Shown here: piece by piece, positions 1 to 10,863 of the stretch
Layout: each line of letters begins with the position of its first letter
How positions within the stretch are numbered: the first letter of the stretch is position 1
Assembly: GCA_013115135.1 (NCBI GenBank)
Contig: JABANP010000019.1
Location: 186,001-250,000 of the forward strand
DNA: 64,000 bases
Direction: 5' to 3'
From: Perkinsus olseni
Taxonomy: Eukaryota > Perkinsozoa > Perkinsida > Perkinsidae
Position numbers and translations under genes: made by a program
Notes under the pieces: generated by a model
Told to the model about the DNA's origin: nothing
Database searches by the model: none
What the model saw: the letters and a program-made list of their open reading frames with translations, nothing else

Positions 1-303
1 TGGTATCGACGATGAGTGACTTCTTTGAGCTCAACAGTCTATGGGATACTTATTCGCTTTACGGGCCTCAATTTATACACTCTCGGAATTGTCTTAACTT
101 TGCTGGGCAGGGTCGCACAAAAGACAGCCGGTTCGTAACCACGATCGTGAGCATGTATTATCAACTTGGAATCCCTCTGCAGAAGCGAGTGGCAATGTCC
201 AGGAGTGTTACTCTCTGCTTCGTTGAGGGAAAATGGATAGCTCATATGGTTAGGGAATCAGTCAGAGGTACGCGCCGAGCGAATTTACTGAAGGCAGTCC
301 CAC

Positions 304-656
304 TTGAGTATTCTAAATTCAACGCATCCAACGAGACAGAGCCCAACTCCTCCTCCAACCTCGAGCGACCCAACAAGCGAGAATCCAAATACTCCGGCGA
401 TGAGCAGCTTGATCCTACCAAGGCCTGGTACTCTTGTGAAGAGCGGCCAGAAAGAAGACGATGTTTACGTGGTTATTTCGCAGACTGCCATCGACCAGAG
501 GCAATCAGAACTCATTCTCACTACCGCTTCCTCGCGGCCAACGGAGTTCGTCAACAACGATCATTTCATGAAGTACACATATCGCGATGCCAGATTCTCG
601 TCTCACATGACGATGAGGGACCGCCGTCGAAGAGGCTGAAGGCGTTGGATCAGTAG
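304..656 (+). CDS. hypothetical protein, C-terminal part only
   Basis: The frame that opens at 304 reads a Pro/Thr/Ser-rich stretch and then a more ordered segment (MSSLILPRPGTLVKSG followed by EDDVYVVISQTA). A neighbouring frame ends at 656 in a basic, NLS-like tail (PPSKRLKALDQ). The two frames overlap near 600, so the true end is either 639 or, after a one-base shift, 656. There is no clear start, so earlier exons probably lie to the left, perhaps outside the window. No family was recognised. Low confidence. Confidence 0.3.
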
Positions 657-659
657 ATG

Positions 660-1268
660 GTAGAGACAAGCCACAAATTTATCAGTTTTCTGAGGATCAG
701 TTTACTAAGAGCCACGCATGCTCCATGACGGTTGTGATACTCATCGGTTGTTGAGTGATGAGCCCATGAACACGCGTGCCGATTCGGCACTGCCGAATCT
801 TGCTCACTCAGGTCGACTTCAAAAACCGCAGTAGAAGTTTACTGCGATATTTCTCAAGTCGTCCCGGCCTGACAACTAGCTGGTCTTGGCATGGCCGCGC
901 ATTCGCTTCGTTAAAGGTGAAGATGTACATTCTACAATGCTCGTTTGATGCCGGATATGTGGTGCTCCAGAAGGAAGAGTAAGACCTCGAAGGAAGGTGC
1001 TTGTTTAATGGAGACAGGACTGCATCCCTTCGTGATTTTGTGACAGTTGACGAATTCTAGCTCCAGGCAGCTGTGCTTCACGCTAGGAGAGTGACGTACC
1101 ATCGTCATGCCTGTGAGGTAGTGTGCTTGCAATGGCGTCGATGAGAGATCTCCTGAGCGTCGATTGTTCTGCGTTTAGTGAGTCTTTTGGTGTGGCGTTG
1201 AATCGGTGTTTCTTGGTAGTTTTTTGTACAAGTGCGCGTAGGCGCGTTTATACTTACACACTATAAAA
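660..1268. other. intergenic, upstream of the Mei2-like gene
   Basis: No reading frame here looks coding. The last bases before the Mei2-like start contain an AT-rich CTATAAAA directly before the ATG. It may be only a favourable A-rich start context, since it is too close to the ATG to be a normal TATA box. Confidence 0.4.
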
Positions 1269-2798
1269 ATGGTTGATAACGTTACGGCAGTGACTATTAC
1301 TCCCTCGGCGCTCAAGTCCCTCGACGAAACTAAAGGTTTCTCTACGCCGCCCGGAGCTGCTCATCCTACCACTCCACCGAAGACCTATCGAGAGCCAAAG
1401 AGCTTCGTGTCACCTACGGTTGCTTCGACGATTAATGGTTCGTCTCCGAGACATGTCAGCTTCGATAACTATGTTGACGATGGTGCTATGCATCACGGCA
1501 ACGACAACGATGTTATGGACCATGAAGAGCTCTCAGACGTTTTGAATCGTCTATTGCCCTCCTTGGACTGCTTGAACGATACTGATACGTCTCTTGGTGG
1601 CAAGGCCGAGTCGGACAGTGATGGTGTTGTTGGTGGAGGTTCAGGCCTGCATCATCCGAGCATGGATCTCTCCGCGCTCAGTGACAGCGTCTTTGAGGAG
1701 TATCATGATGATCGTGGTCGGCATTTCTCCGCTGATGGAGACTTGTCTTACTACAAGGACGATATGAATGCCGGCGAGCATCATTACTCTGGTGATCTTG
1801 GTTCGACTGCTGGTGACTCTGACGATGTTGGTGAGATGGTGGAGAAGGTCCTTGCTGCGTTCGTGGACACTCAGAAGGAGTTGGAGGAAGAACGTGAGAG
1901 GAGAAGACAGCTCGAGCTTGAGAACGAAGTGATGCGCTTGAGGATACGGACGCTGAGTAGTGTCGGCTCTAACACAGGTGGTAGCAGTCGACATGGCAGC
2001 ATGAGCTACGCCGCTGCCTTGAATAACGGTGTGAGCTCGCCAAACTACGGTGGCCTGTCTCCTAGGGCAAGAGCGATGACATCGGCTGTTGACACCTTCA
2101 TGCCTGCTGACTCTGGTATGTCCGAGATTGCTCCACCTGCACCTGGCCTGTTGGAGCATCAGGTCTCGGCACCGTCTCGTCCCTATGGTTTATCGCGTTA
2201 CGGCCCTCAACACCAGAGGGGATATGGTGGCAGTTGGGATGCATCTCTGCAACAAAGAAGGTCAAGTTCGGTTTCGTCAAGTTATCGTCAACCGGTGTCG
2301 CCAACAACTCCGCCTAAGATGAATCTTCTAGAGGCATTGCAGGTGAAGACCGAGGCTGACGAGAAGAGAGTATTTACTGTACGAAAAGTACATAAATTAG
2401 GGTTCAAGGCGAGGCATATTTTGAGAGAGTACTTCTCTAAATATGGTCATGTACGTGATGTTGTATTACTGCCGATGCGTGCTAAGCCTCGTCCGGGCCC
2501 TGGCGGTATCATCCGTGGTCCTCGACCAAGCTCTATGGGCTTTGTGGTCATGTCCACTCCTGAGGAAGTCCGTCGCGTCTTAGATGTTGATGGAGTACAT
2601 ATTGTTAGAGGATGGCCTATCGAGGTCAGGCCGTTTGTGAGACCTGCTGATCCTCCTGCTACTACTAAAGCGCAGCAGCAACAAGGTTATCGCGTTGATG
2701 ATGAGATTGGTAACCATAGCTCGTCATCATCGCTATCGTCGTCCAATCACTCTCATAGTAGCTCTCCGAGTGATGTTGTCCGTTCGGACACCGAGTAG
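1269..2798 (+). CDS. Mei2-like RNA-binding protein (C-terminal RRM)
   Basis: A single uninterrupted exon of 509 codons. The N-terminal two thirds is Ser/Gly/Asp-rich and probably disordered. A predicted coiled coil lies at about residues 188-230 (DTQKELEEERERRRQLELEN). The C-terminal domain at about residues 363-460 has the Mei2-type RRM_2 pattern: VFTVRKVHKLGFKARHILRE, then a Pro/Arg loop (RAKPRPGPGG), then SSMGFVVMSTPEEVRRVLDV and a GWPIEVRPF strand. A Ser-rich tail follows. Proteins with this domain bind RNA and act in meiosis and RNA-level regulation in other eukaryotes; the role here is inferred from family. Such single-RRM Mei2-like proteins are numerous in dinoflagellates and perkinsids, which is one reason for the organism call. 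The start is the first ATG, in an AAAATGG context. No introns, unlike most neighbours. Confidence 0.85.
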   Translation: MVDNVTAVTITPSALKSLDETKGFSTPPGAAHPTTPPKTYREPKSFVSPTVASTINGSSPRHVSFDNYVDDGAMHHGNDNDVMDHEELSDVLNRLLPSLDCLNDTDTSLGGKAESDSDGVVGGGSGLHHPSMDLSALSDSVFEEYHDDRGRHFSADGDLSYYKDDMNAGEHHYSGDLGSTAGDSDDVGEMVEKVLAAFVDTQKELEEERERRRQLELENEVMRLRIRTLSSVGSNTGGSSRHGSMSYAAALNNGVSSPNYGGLSPRARAMTSAVDTFMPADSGMSEIAPPAPGLLEHQVSAPSRPYGLSRYGPQHQRGYGGSWDASLQQRRSSSVSSSYRQPVSPTTPPKMNLLEALQVKTEADEKRVFTVRKVHKLGFKARHILREYFSKYGHVRDVVLLPMRAKPRPGPGGIIRGPRPSSMGFVVMSTPEEVRRVLDVDGVHIVRGWPIEVRPFVRPADPPATTKAQQQQGYRVDDEIGNHSSSSSLSSSNHSHSSSPSDVVRSDTE

Positions 2799-3533
2799 TC
2801 TGCGGACTCTAGTTCATTGAACTGCCGTGTTATTGTCTGAAGATGCCAATAAGAGCATTCAGCGGGCTGAGTTAATAAGGCTAGTTAGTCCTTTCTTTTT
2901 ATCATTTACTATTGCTCAACTCTCTTCTGTTTCAAGTCGTAATAAGTCTCGTCACGAACCTCTCTCGTTCTGGTACCGCTAGTTGCGGTAAATCTCGGAG
3001 AGGTATCATTTTTATGTTCGTCCTTTCCAGTGTCCCGGAGACGATCGTATTCTGTTAGCTGCTATCTGGGCAACAGGAATGCCACTGTCGTCTTCGTTGA
3101 GGAAGCTGGTTGTGAATTGAACCTATTGGGTTGAGGCTACCGCCTGACCAACAATTGATAGTTGTTATAATTGGTTATAAACATCTTCACCATCATAATC
3201 AGCACGTATGTGCGTGCGCTAAATGTGTTGTATCAGTCTGTAGTAATTAGTGCCGCGTGATTTGGCAAGGTGCTGCAGTTGTATCGTTCACACGCCTTGT
3301 TGGTAGTGACGGCAACAAGTTGTTGTTGACTTGTCATTTACTTTGGGGTGGCACTTTCGATGCTCCCATTGGTGTTGCTCTTCCTGCTACCTTCATTGTC
3401 TTATCACTTGGTTTGTACGTATTTCTGATGGAACTGAAGCTATCGACGCCTCTTTCCAGAGAGCAACCCTCTGTTGTGTTCTAGAGTCGACCTTGGATAC
3501 CATTCCGGGGGAGTTAACCAAGTGTCGTGAATC
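2799..3533. other. intergenic, 3' region of the Mei2-like gene
   Basis: Only weak frames of about 75 codons occur here, without family likeness or codon pattern. A short inverted pair (GAACCTCTC near 2957 and its rough complement near 2995) could form a hairpin. No gene is supported. Confidence 0.4.
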
Positions 3534-5914
3534 ATGTCGGGTGTGCCCTCGCCACCGGCGGTGATGTCAGAGCACGCTCAGGAGATGCTGAAGAAGTTGA
3601 ACCGATTCGTAGAGGAGGTCGTTAAACCAGGTTCTTGGATCGGCTAGCTCTCTTGTCCAGTAGCGGAGTTTTGTCAGGGGAGGTCCTGTACAGAGAGCAG
3701 CATTCGAAGAGTGAGAATCGTTGGGCCTGCCCACCTGTGATGGAGGAGATGAAGGCTGAGGCAAAGAAGAGGGGCTGTGGAATCTATTCGTCCCCAGGAA
3801 GTTCAAAGAGAGTACGTTGTTGGTTGCCATGCGTATTCACTAGTTTCATGCAGTATTGGTAACAGGTCCTGGACTGACGACATTTGAATACGCTCACCTC
3901 TGTGAGGTGATGGGTAAGCATCTCCTGGCTGCGGAAGCCACCAACTGTAGCGCTCCGGATACGGGAAATATGGAGGTGAGGTTCTCCCGATGCCGCGTGG
4001 ATGTAGCGCGTTAACCATGCGAGGCCTGTGCGATCTCAAGTGCGCTCTGAGGCTCTCCGCTTATGAGAACGTACCTGAAGAATTTCATGACCACCATATT
4101 CGTTGCTCACGGTGACGATTATGCAGTCGTGTGCGAGACGTTATTCGTGTATGGTTCCCTCAACGAATTCTAAGATTGGATGAGGATCGAAGTCCGATTC
4201 ATTTATTCGTGATTGTTATCTAGGTGCTGCTCTTAGCGGGCAACGCTGAACAGAAGGAGCGCTGGCTCAAGCCACTTCTAGAGGGTCGTATTCGTAGCAC
4301 ATTTCTGATGACCGAGCCCAACGTCGCGAGCTCTGATGCCAGCAACATATCCATCGACATAACAAGGGATGGAGATGACTACGTTATCAACGGTGCTGCG
4401 GGCGGAATGCGTCAAGGAATCTTTGAGTTGGCCGGGGCGGTCGTTTGTGACTAGCTGCATCATGCGGACGTCTATTATTCCGCTGGACTCCTCTGAGCAG
4501 CGTTGGCTATGCCTCTGCTGGACTATTAGGCAAGCTGTGATGCATAGAGGGCCAGTTAAACTCGCCCGGGCTCTGTGTTTCGGCTGGTGTTCCAGGCACG
4601 AAGTGGTGGTCTAGTGGTGCTGTGGATGAGCGCTGTAAGGTGGGTATCCTACTTGGCAAGGTCAATTCGGGTGAAGGGAAGCCATTGCACCAGCAACAGT
4701 CAATGCTCGTGGTACTTCCTTTTCTATCCTTGCCGCGGCTATCAGAGGCTCGTCTCAGGTGCCGATGGATACCCCGGGCATTCGGGTGGTCCGTGCCCTC
4801 ACTGTCTTCGGTTATGATGATGCACCCCATGGCCATGCACTAGTAGGAGTTCAACAACGTCCGACTGAAAAGGAAAGATTCTCTTCTCGCCAATGAGGGA
4901 GATGGCTTCAAGATCGCCCAGGTTATCAACTCAGGTGCCTCCTCGCCGCACTTTGAGCCCTGTCAGGCACGGCTAGGTCCGGGACGCATTCATCATTGCA
5001 TGAGAGCCATTGGGATGGCAGAACGCGCTTTGGAGATCGCCGTGGACCGAGCCCACAGGCGGAAGGCGTTTGGGAAGCTGTGAGGCCTTTTTTAAGTGAG
5101 CTACAGAATGCAGCGCTTCAGGATCGCGCATCATGGAGGGGTTATGACAGAAGTTGCAGAGTGCCGTGTTGAGATTGAGGCTGCCAGAGCTCTGGTCTTG
5201 AGGGCTGCAGCAGAGATTGATGTAGTAGCATGCACTGCTTGTCTATCGCGGACGTAACACGGCTGGAGAGAAATGCTACCCGTTGGGTGTAGTAGTACTA
5301 GTCATCTAAGGACCACTAGTTGTAGTACACTACTACTGGTAGTACTAGTCATCACAGGACCACTAGTTGTAGTACACTACTACTGGTAGTACTAGTCATC
5401 ACAGGACCACTAGTTGTAGTACACTACTACTGGTAGTACTAGTCATCACAGGACCACTAGTTGTACTAGTACTGATAGGGTCTGCCCAGCTGCTCGTTGC
5501 GTGCTCCCTCCTATCAGGCGATCGGAGTAAGGGGCGCCCACTCCAAGATAGCGGCCATAAAAGTTGTGGCCCCTAGGATGGCCTGTGAAGTGATCGACCG
5601 TTGCATCCAGGTAGCCGCTGCTGCTGTAGAATCGTGTCTAGCTCTCTGAGTTGTTAGATATGTGGTGGTGCGGGCGTCAGCGGCGACCTCGACTTGGCGT
5701 ACCTCTATGCTTTGGCCCGCCCCTTGAGGATTGCAGATGGTCCTGACGCTGTGAGAATTTGCGTCTGCGGCTTTCGTATCCTTTCTGTCTCCATGTGCAT
5801 GGCCCTCCGATGGCTCATTAGGTTCATCTCGCTACTGTTGCTAAGCATGAGTATCGGAAGTACGCTACGACCGCCGATAGACATGTCAACAGAGCCGCAA
5901 GCAGCCGTTTGTAG
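3534..5914 (+). CDS. acyl-CoA dehydrogenase, ACAD10/11 type, with PTS1-like C-terminus
   Basis: Multi-exon gene for an FAD-dependent acyl-CoA dehydrogenase (first step of fatty-acid beta-oxidation). Readable blocks in order: [64 protein letters not shown] (FAD/substrate region); [112 protein letters not shown]. After a last intron with a GTGAGA donor the protein reads [20 protein letters not shown] and ends Ser-Arg-Leu-stop at 5912-5914, a peroxisomal PTS1 variant. The start ATG at 3534 gives [20 protein letters not shown]. One base appears missing at a G-run near 3771 and one G extra near 4846; both break the frame inside conserved blocks. An intron at 5222-5517 carries a minisatellite. Confidence 0.8.
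5289..5472. repeat. 47-bp minisatellite inside an ACAD intron
   Basis: Nearly identical units begin at 5322, 5369 and 5416 (exact 47-nt steps), with a partial unit before them and a truncated end after. Each unit carries GTAGTACACTACTACTGG and TAGTACTAGTCATCACAGG, so it is rich in ACTAGT-type palindromes. The array lies wholly in the intron between the blocks ending AAAEID and starting [10 protein letters not shown]. The intron itself starts GTAGTAG, like the repeat. Confidence 0.9.
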
Positions 5915-6098
5915 TCATCACGCTGCGTTTTTTCACTTTTTTCTTCATTCGTGCATTGCGTTACATCAGTGGGTCTGGTCGCTTAGAATGACACTCTTGT
6001 ACTGCTCTCTTTCTATCGGCTGCGGAGCTTCACGCAGGGTTGATTTGCCTCGTGTTCTCGGTGGGCCTTCAGTCCAACCTCAGCACTTCGCTGTTTTG

Positions 6099-7920
6099 AT
6101 GAAGCTCGGTCGACCTCTGAGATATGCTGCATCGGTCAAAAGAGCAACTCAACCAAAAGCGATAACATGGAAGCGTGCCGAGCGGCAGGAATCGGAGAGA
6201 CTGGTTCAGGAGCTCAGAGCGGGAGCTGTGACCAACGGCCCTCATGGTCGACCAAAGTTGCAGGAGGCAAACTCCATGGTAGCCTATTCGCCCAGTCGGC
6301 TGCAGCACTCAGACGGCTTTCCTCTGTCGCTCTTAATTTTGTACCTCTAGTACCTAGTAGTAATCATGTACCTCTTGATAATGTCCGACACAGGAGCATC
6401 GGTGAGTTGGCAGGTGAACAGATCTTGGCGGTCATGGCAAGACCCGAATGAGGTAGCCCGAGTGCTCCGAGCTCTAGTGGGGTCCTACCGGGACGAGGGC
6501 TCCACTCCAGACGCGTCGGTGTGTCTGGACATGCTGGCATATCTCGAGGAGCGTATTTCCGAAATGGCGGACCTGCCTGGCCTCGTGTGAGCTCTGCCAT
6601 TCCCAAGGAAGTCGCCCCCTTCCATATGTAACTGTCAGGCACTCCGTAGGGTTCATCTCGACACCTGTGGGTGTGCTGCAAGATGCCAAGCTGTGTGCTG
6701 CCCGGGACAAGTTCCTCGAGAAGGCGTTTGACAGACTCAAGCGGAGGCATGGCAATCAGTGGAAGCGGATGGACCTCCCGCTCGTGGCTGCTGTGAAGAA
6801 TTATAGACCGCAGTGAGGACTGACAACCCCTCCAGCTTTCTCACCCATCTACAGCGCTCCTCCATAGATACCGGGACTTCATCATCGCCGTTCTCGATAC
6901 AGCCGCTCGGGAGCTGGCAGTCGAGTATGGTCGGCAACACTCCCAATCTGGCTGACTCTCTCACGAGACTGCCTGTCTTCCTACACGCCTATGCTTTCAC
7001 TGAGGAGACCGGCCATGCAATTGTGGATACGTCGATCAGCATCCTTTCGAGCCATGTCGATAAGGTAGCAGCCGACCCGGAATCGTGACCGCGTTTCATG
7101 ACGGCTTCGCTCCGTCGGCAGGTACCATTTTGGGTTTTGTCGCGATCCACGGCCCACTTGGCGACTATAGCAGCACGGGAACACAGTGGCGACGCCCTGA
7201 TTGCCTTCTTCAGGCAGTTGAGCCGGTTGGAGTGCACTGAAATTGCGGAGTTCGCGCGAGAGATATTTGCCTTCTACACCGCCCTCTGGAGGCTCAACGA
7301 GGCCCTCCATGAAAAAGAAACCGAGAGCATGCGTCGTTGGCTCGGCTCAAAACTAGAGCATCTTGCTGCAACGAAGGAGGACATCTTTTTCGACGGCTTT
7401 GCTTTGGAAAACCTCTGTGTTCTTCTGTCGAAAACCAAGCTGGAAGCGAGTGGGCTTCTGCAAGAGATAGCTAAACGTGTCTTGGACGAGGATCTCGCCG
7501 CGCTGAGCCCGCCGGCACTCATTCAGTGTTCAAGGTGACGTTTTTGATAGTCCCTACATGATCTTCGTCGCTACTAACTTCTTAGGTTATTGAGTGAGAT
7601 TCCCTCGAGTCCCTCAGCGACACTGCAGAGGCGTTTGGCAGACCACATTTGTCGGGTTCAGTGGCTATCGCCCGGAGGCAGTTTTGGAATTAGCAACTTA
7701 CATTGAGGGGGCTCATTCCAACGCTTGGCTTGGCAGAAGCAGCGAGGGCCTCATCAGAGTGGCGGCCAGAGAGCTATACCGCGGCCTATCGGTCATGGAA
7801 GATGACATTTTGAAGAAGATATGTATGAAGCTGAGCTGTGCCATGAAGAAGATGAACGCAGATGAATATAAATTAGTCAATTTGTTGGTTGCGGAGTATA
7901 GCGATGAGCATGATACCTGA
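6099..7920 (+). CDS. helical-repeat protein, probably mitochondrial (unassigned)
   Basis: Several exons in different frames give one alpha-helical protein. The start at 6099 gives MKLGRPLRYAASVKRATQPK, a basic, amphipathic leader suited to mitochondrial import. Later blocks include NEVARVLRALVGSYRDEGST, PDASVCLDMLAYLEERISEM, HAIVDTSISILSSHVDKVA, STAHLATIAAREHSGDALIA, FRQLSRLECTEIAEFAREIF, ENLCVLLSKTKLEASGLLQE and a last exon with ELATYIEGAHSNAWLGRSSE and KKICMKLSCAMKKMNADEYK, ending at 7918-7920. Repeated Leu/Ala-rich helices resemble FASTK-like or octotricopeptide-like organelle RNA factors of alveolates, but no RAP domain was found, so this is a likeness only. Exon borders between 6260 and 6440 are unclear. 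A similar gene is at 26187-28533. Confidence 0.6.
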
Positions 7921-9534
7921 GTGTTTCAGCTTTTCTGTTTCTGGTCATCGGCTAGTTGAGTTATTTAGAGGGTGTTTCACACTGGTGTCGGTGACTATGA
8001 GAGTGTTTCCACCGGCGGGGAATGATTGCTTGGCAATGGACATCGAGCCAGGCAGGCTCAAAATCATAGAAAATGCGACGCCAAATCTAAGGAGTCCCGT
8101 CTCTTTCCAATATTCAAACTTTGGATGGATGAGAGCAGTTGAGGACCATCCTTCTGATCGGGCTGTACATCGGATTCCTTAGTGGCAATGATACCGCTGA
8201 AGCGTATTGAGTCGTTCCGACAGTCTCTATATTCAGAGAGCCGCTTGTTCGTTAGCCGCATCGACCGGATTCCTTTCGCTATTGCAAGATAGCGAGGGAG
8301 CTGCTCCGAACCACAGTAAGCACAGTCCGAAGCACCAGATGTTTCTCTGGGCAGTCAGTGAACTGCTCTCTATGAAATATCTGGATCCCTGCTTCTGACA
8401 CGGCGTTCTCGGTGCTTGGCTCAATCCTTGTGGGCAACTCTGAATCGAGTTGATTCACAGTAGCTAACAACGTCATTATCACCGACGAAACCGTGTTGAC
8501 GAACGCGGAAACCAATCGCGAGAACTAAGAGACCGTGCACTATCTCGTTGCAGGAGGTGTAGTTGTAGAACACAGCATAAAGTAGATTGGGCTCATAGTG
8601 AACGAGATAGAGCAGATAGAAGGATTAAATAGTTGAGAGAATGGATTAATGGTGCGTAGCTAGTATGAGCACAGCTCGATTGTGTTACGTAGACAGTGCA
8701 ACCTTCATCGACAGTCTGGTGTACTGTGGTGATCTCCTCCTTTGGAAGAGCTCCCACTTCTCGCTAGAAGGGTCAACTCATCCTTGTCTATAAGTCCATC
8801 TCTAAGTGCTCCCGTCCTCCGCGATGACGACATCTCTGTGACACCGTGACAGAATTCGTGAACGCCGAGAGTCTCGTAACTTTCTTGTAACGTAGTTTTG
8901 GACTATTACGAGTAGAAGCATGAAGAGATTCGCGTTGACAAGGTCAAGCGGTCGAAGAAACAGGTGAAGTCAACGCGAAAAGCTTGAGAATGTCGCTGGG
9001 GCAGTATATCGTCTTGCTGTGTAGCAGTCTCACATCAGATGTGTCGCATTGATATTGTGGATGAATCGTTAATTGCAACCAGTATCCAACAAGCGAGTTT
9101 TATGATGCGACGCACTGGCATCATGGCACGGCAGCTCCCGACTGCATCCGCAGTCGCCATCAGTATACTTCTAGAACTGCTGTACATTCAATGTGAAGCT
9201 CAACAACTCAAAAGTAACGAAAGAAATTGGGATCCCCTTGTGATTGGTGTGACGAAAAAATCAACTGCGGTTAGGGAGTAGCAGTGGTAACTGGTAACCG
9301 TGCCGAGCGCTCGGCTGTGGGGTGACTTCGCCACCATATCAGCACGCACGAGCGAAGCGGACCTCTTCAGGAGATACAAAACTGTTCACTGCACTCGAAT
9401 GTAGTGCGGACTACTAGATTTGAAAATGTCACTAGGGTCAATAACAGAGCTGTGCCCTGGTCAGTGCTCACACGTGTACCTTACGTGCTGTGATTTGCAC
9501 CAGCGAGCACGGAGCCAGCGAGAGGAGGAGATTC
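7921..9534. other. gene-poor stretch with a decayed gene copy
   Basis: No intact gene is supported. The central part, about 8440-9030, is a degenerate copy of the locus at 10390-11470 (separate entry). The rest shows only short random frames. Confidence 0.5.
8440..9030 (+). pseudogene. decayed, deleted partial copy of the secreted-protein locus at 10390-11470
   Basis: Several blocks match the downstream locus in the same order. GTGTTGACGAACGCGGAAAC near 8490 matches 10392 onwards; ATCGACAGTCTGGTGTACTG near 8708 matches 10437 onwards; CGATGACGACATCTCTGTG near 8821 matches 10571 onwards; GAAGAGATTCGCGTTGACA near 8923 matches 11381 onwards and runs through the segment that ends with the counterpart of TCGCTGGGGCATTATATCG (11453). 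Most of the 5' coding part between 10620 and 11380 is missing and stops are present. It is therefore a non-functional copy with a large internal deletion. Confidence 0.65.
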
Positions 9535-9957
9535 TCAATCCGTTCCGTCAGCTATCACAGCACCTGTACGAGTGCCTTCCAACAGGCTCCTTTTGAACGA
9601 GCCGCCGCCACCACCGCCGCCATCAACGCTATCACCGGAAGTGAAGCCGGGACGGCAATTATTCACGTATTTTGTGCAGATGTACTTCTTAGGTTTGTTG
9701 CTTATAACAAGGAACTCCGTGCATATGTCGCAACAAACCTTGTAGACCTCGCATATTTTCTCGTAAACGTCAGAAGACTGCAACGAGCGGCCGACTGCAT
9801 GATCACCGAACTGGTAGTGGTCCCCAGCACCGTCGTCCTGTTCAATGTAACCGTCGAACTCCTTTACATCGTTGGTCGCGAATTCATCCTTTTGGACGAT
9901 AATGGCGACAGAAACGACGAGCAAGATGAACGTGACGATGGCAAACTTCATGGACAT
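9535..9957 (-). CDS. small secreted Cys-rich protein
   Basis: 140 codons, single exon. The start at 9957 gives MSMKFAIVTFILLVVSVAII, a strong signal peptide. The mature part is acidic and then has a compact six-cysteine block (KICEVYKVCCDICTEF, then YICTKYVNNC), enough for three disulfides. A run of seven glycines follows and then a basic segment (FKRSLLEGTRTG). The frame also extends upstream to 10020, but the signal peptide fixes the start. No family was recognised. The architecture suits a secreted effector or surface-associated protein, which is inference only. Neighbours include a larger secreted protein on the other strand. Confidence 0.55.
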   Translation of the reverse strand: MSMKFAIVTFILLVVSVAIIVQKDEFATNDVKEFDGYIEQDDGAGDHYQFGDHAVGRSLQSSDVYEKICEVYKVCCDICTEFLVISNKPKKYICTKYVNNCRPGFTSGDSVDGGGGGGGSFKRSLLEGTRTGAVIADGTD

Positions 9958-10863
9958 ACAGCGAACCGTCAGGTTGAAAATGAACGCGGTAGTTGAATCG
10001 ACGCAGCGGTCAATTTGCACGCATCATGAGTGGCGCTGCGCCACTGGAGCAGGGAGTTGACTCCATAATGTTGTTTGATGGATGAGCCATACAACATGAC
10101 CGGTGGTGGGATTCGCTGCACAGAATGTGTGTACCTTGCGATGGAGCCAGTTTCTCCTGGTACTAGCCTGAGGCTAGTCACCACATATGTATGATGTCAG
10201 GCTGAGTCTTGTGTATACTATTGTTCTCTTTCTCCTCTAACTTAGAGACTCTAAGGGACAGTCTTACTCGGGGTGAGGCATCAGCTTGGATCCACCCTGT
10301 GGTTCGATGGATGGAAAATAATGAATTCTCATGCACAGAATGTTCTCATGTTGTGATGGTACCGGCCTCTTTTCCTCTCTCTACGAGTTGGTGTTGACGA
10401 ACGCAGAAACCAATCGGGCGAGCTAACAGACCGCCATCGACAGTCTGGGCCAGACTGTCTGGCGTACTGTGATGATTTTCCCCGTTGGAGGGGCTGTCAC
10501 TTGCTGGGGGCTAACCCTTCCATGTCGATATGCCCATTCTGAGCGCTGCCTTCCTCCATTTGTGAGTATTCGATGACGGCATCTCTGTGGCACCGCGGCA
10601 CAATCCTGAGAATTTTCCGTGGAGAGATTTCAATCAGAAGAAGTTGGCAGCTTGCCTGGGGACTTACCATCAGTCCGAAGAGGACCAGAGATGGCATGGT
10701 CTTCATACATCTTCACTGCCTTATCGAGCAGTATCCTCAGGGGACCCCTGACAGGGGTGAATTACATCTCGCCCGCCCTCTATCGTCAGGACACTAGATC
10801 GCGCGACAATCGGTTTCCGGCTCCGGCTTCCTGTCTCTCCCTCCGGCATACCCTTTCTGTCAT
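9958..10863. other. intergenic, upstream of the secreted-protein gene
   Basis: No convincing gene. The part after about 10390 is shared, in decayed form, with 8440-8900, so the duplicated unit included this upstream DNA as well as the coding region. Confidence 0.45.

Noticed and set aside
12..250. Left half of a long open frame starting at position 12
   Set aside because: The composition is random, a better frame (304 onward) overlaps its right half, and there is no family likeness.
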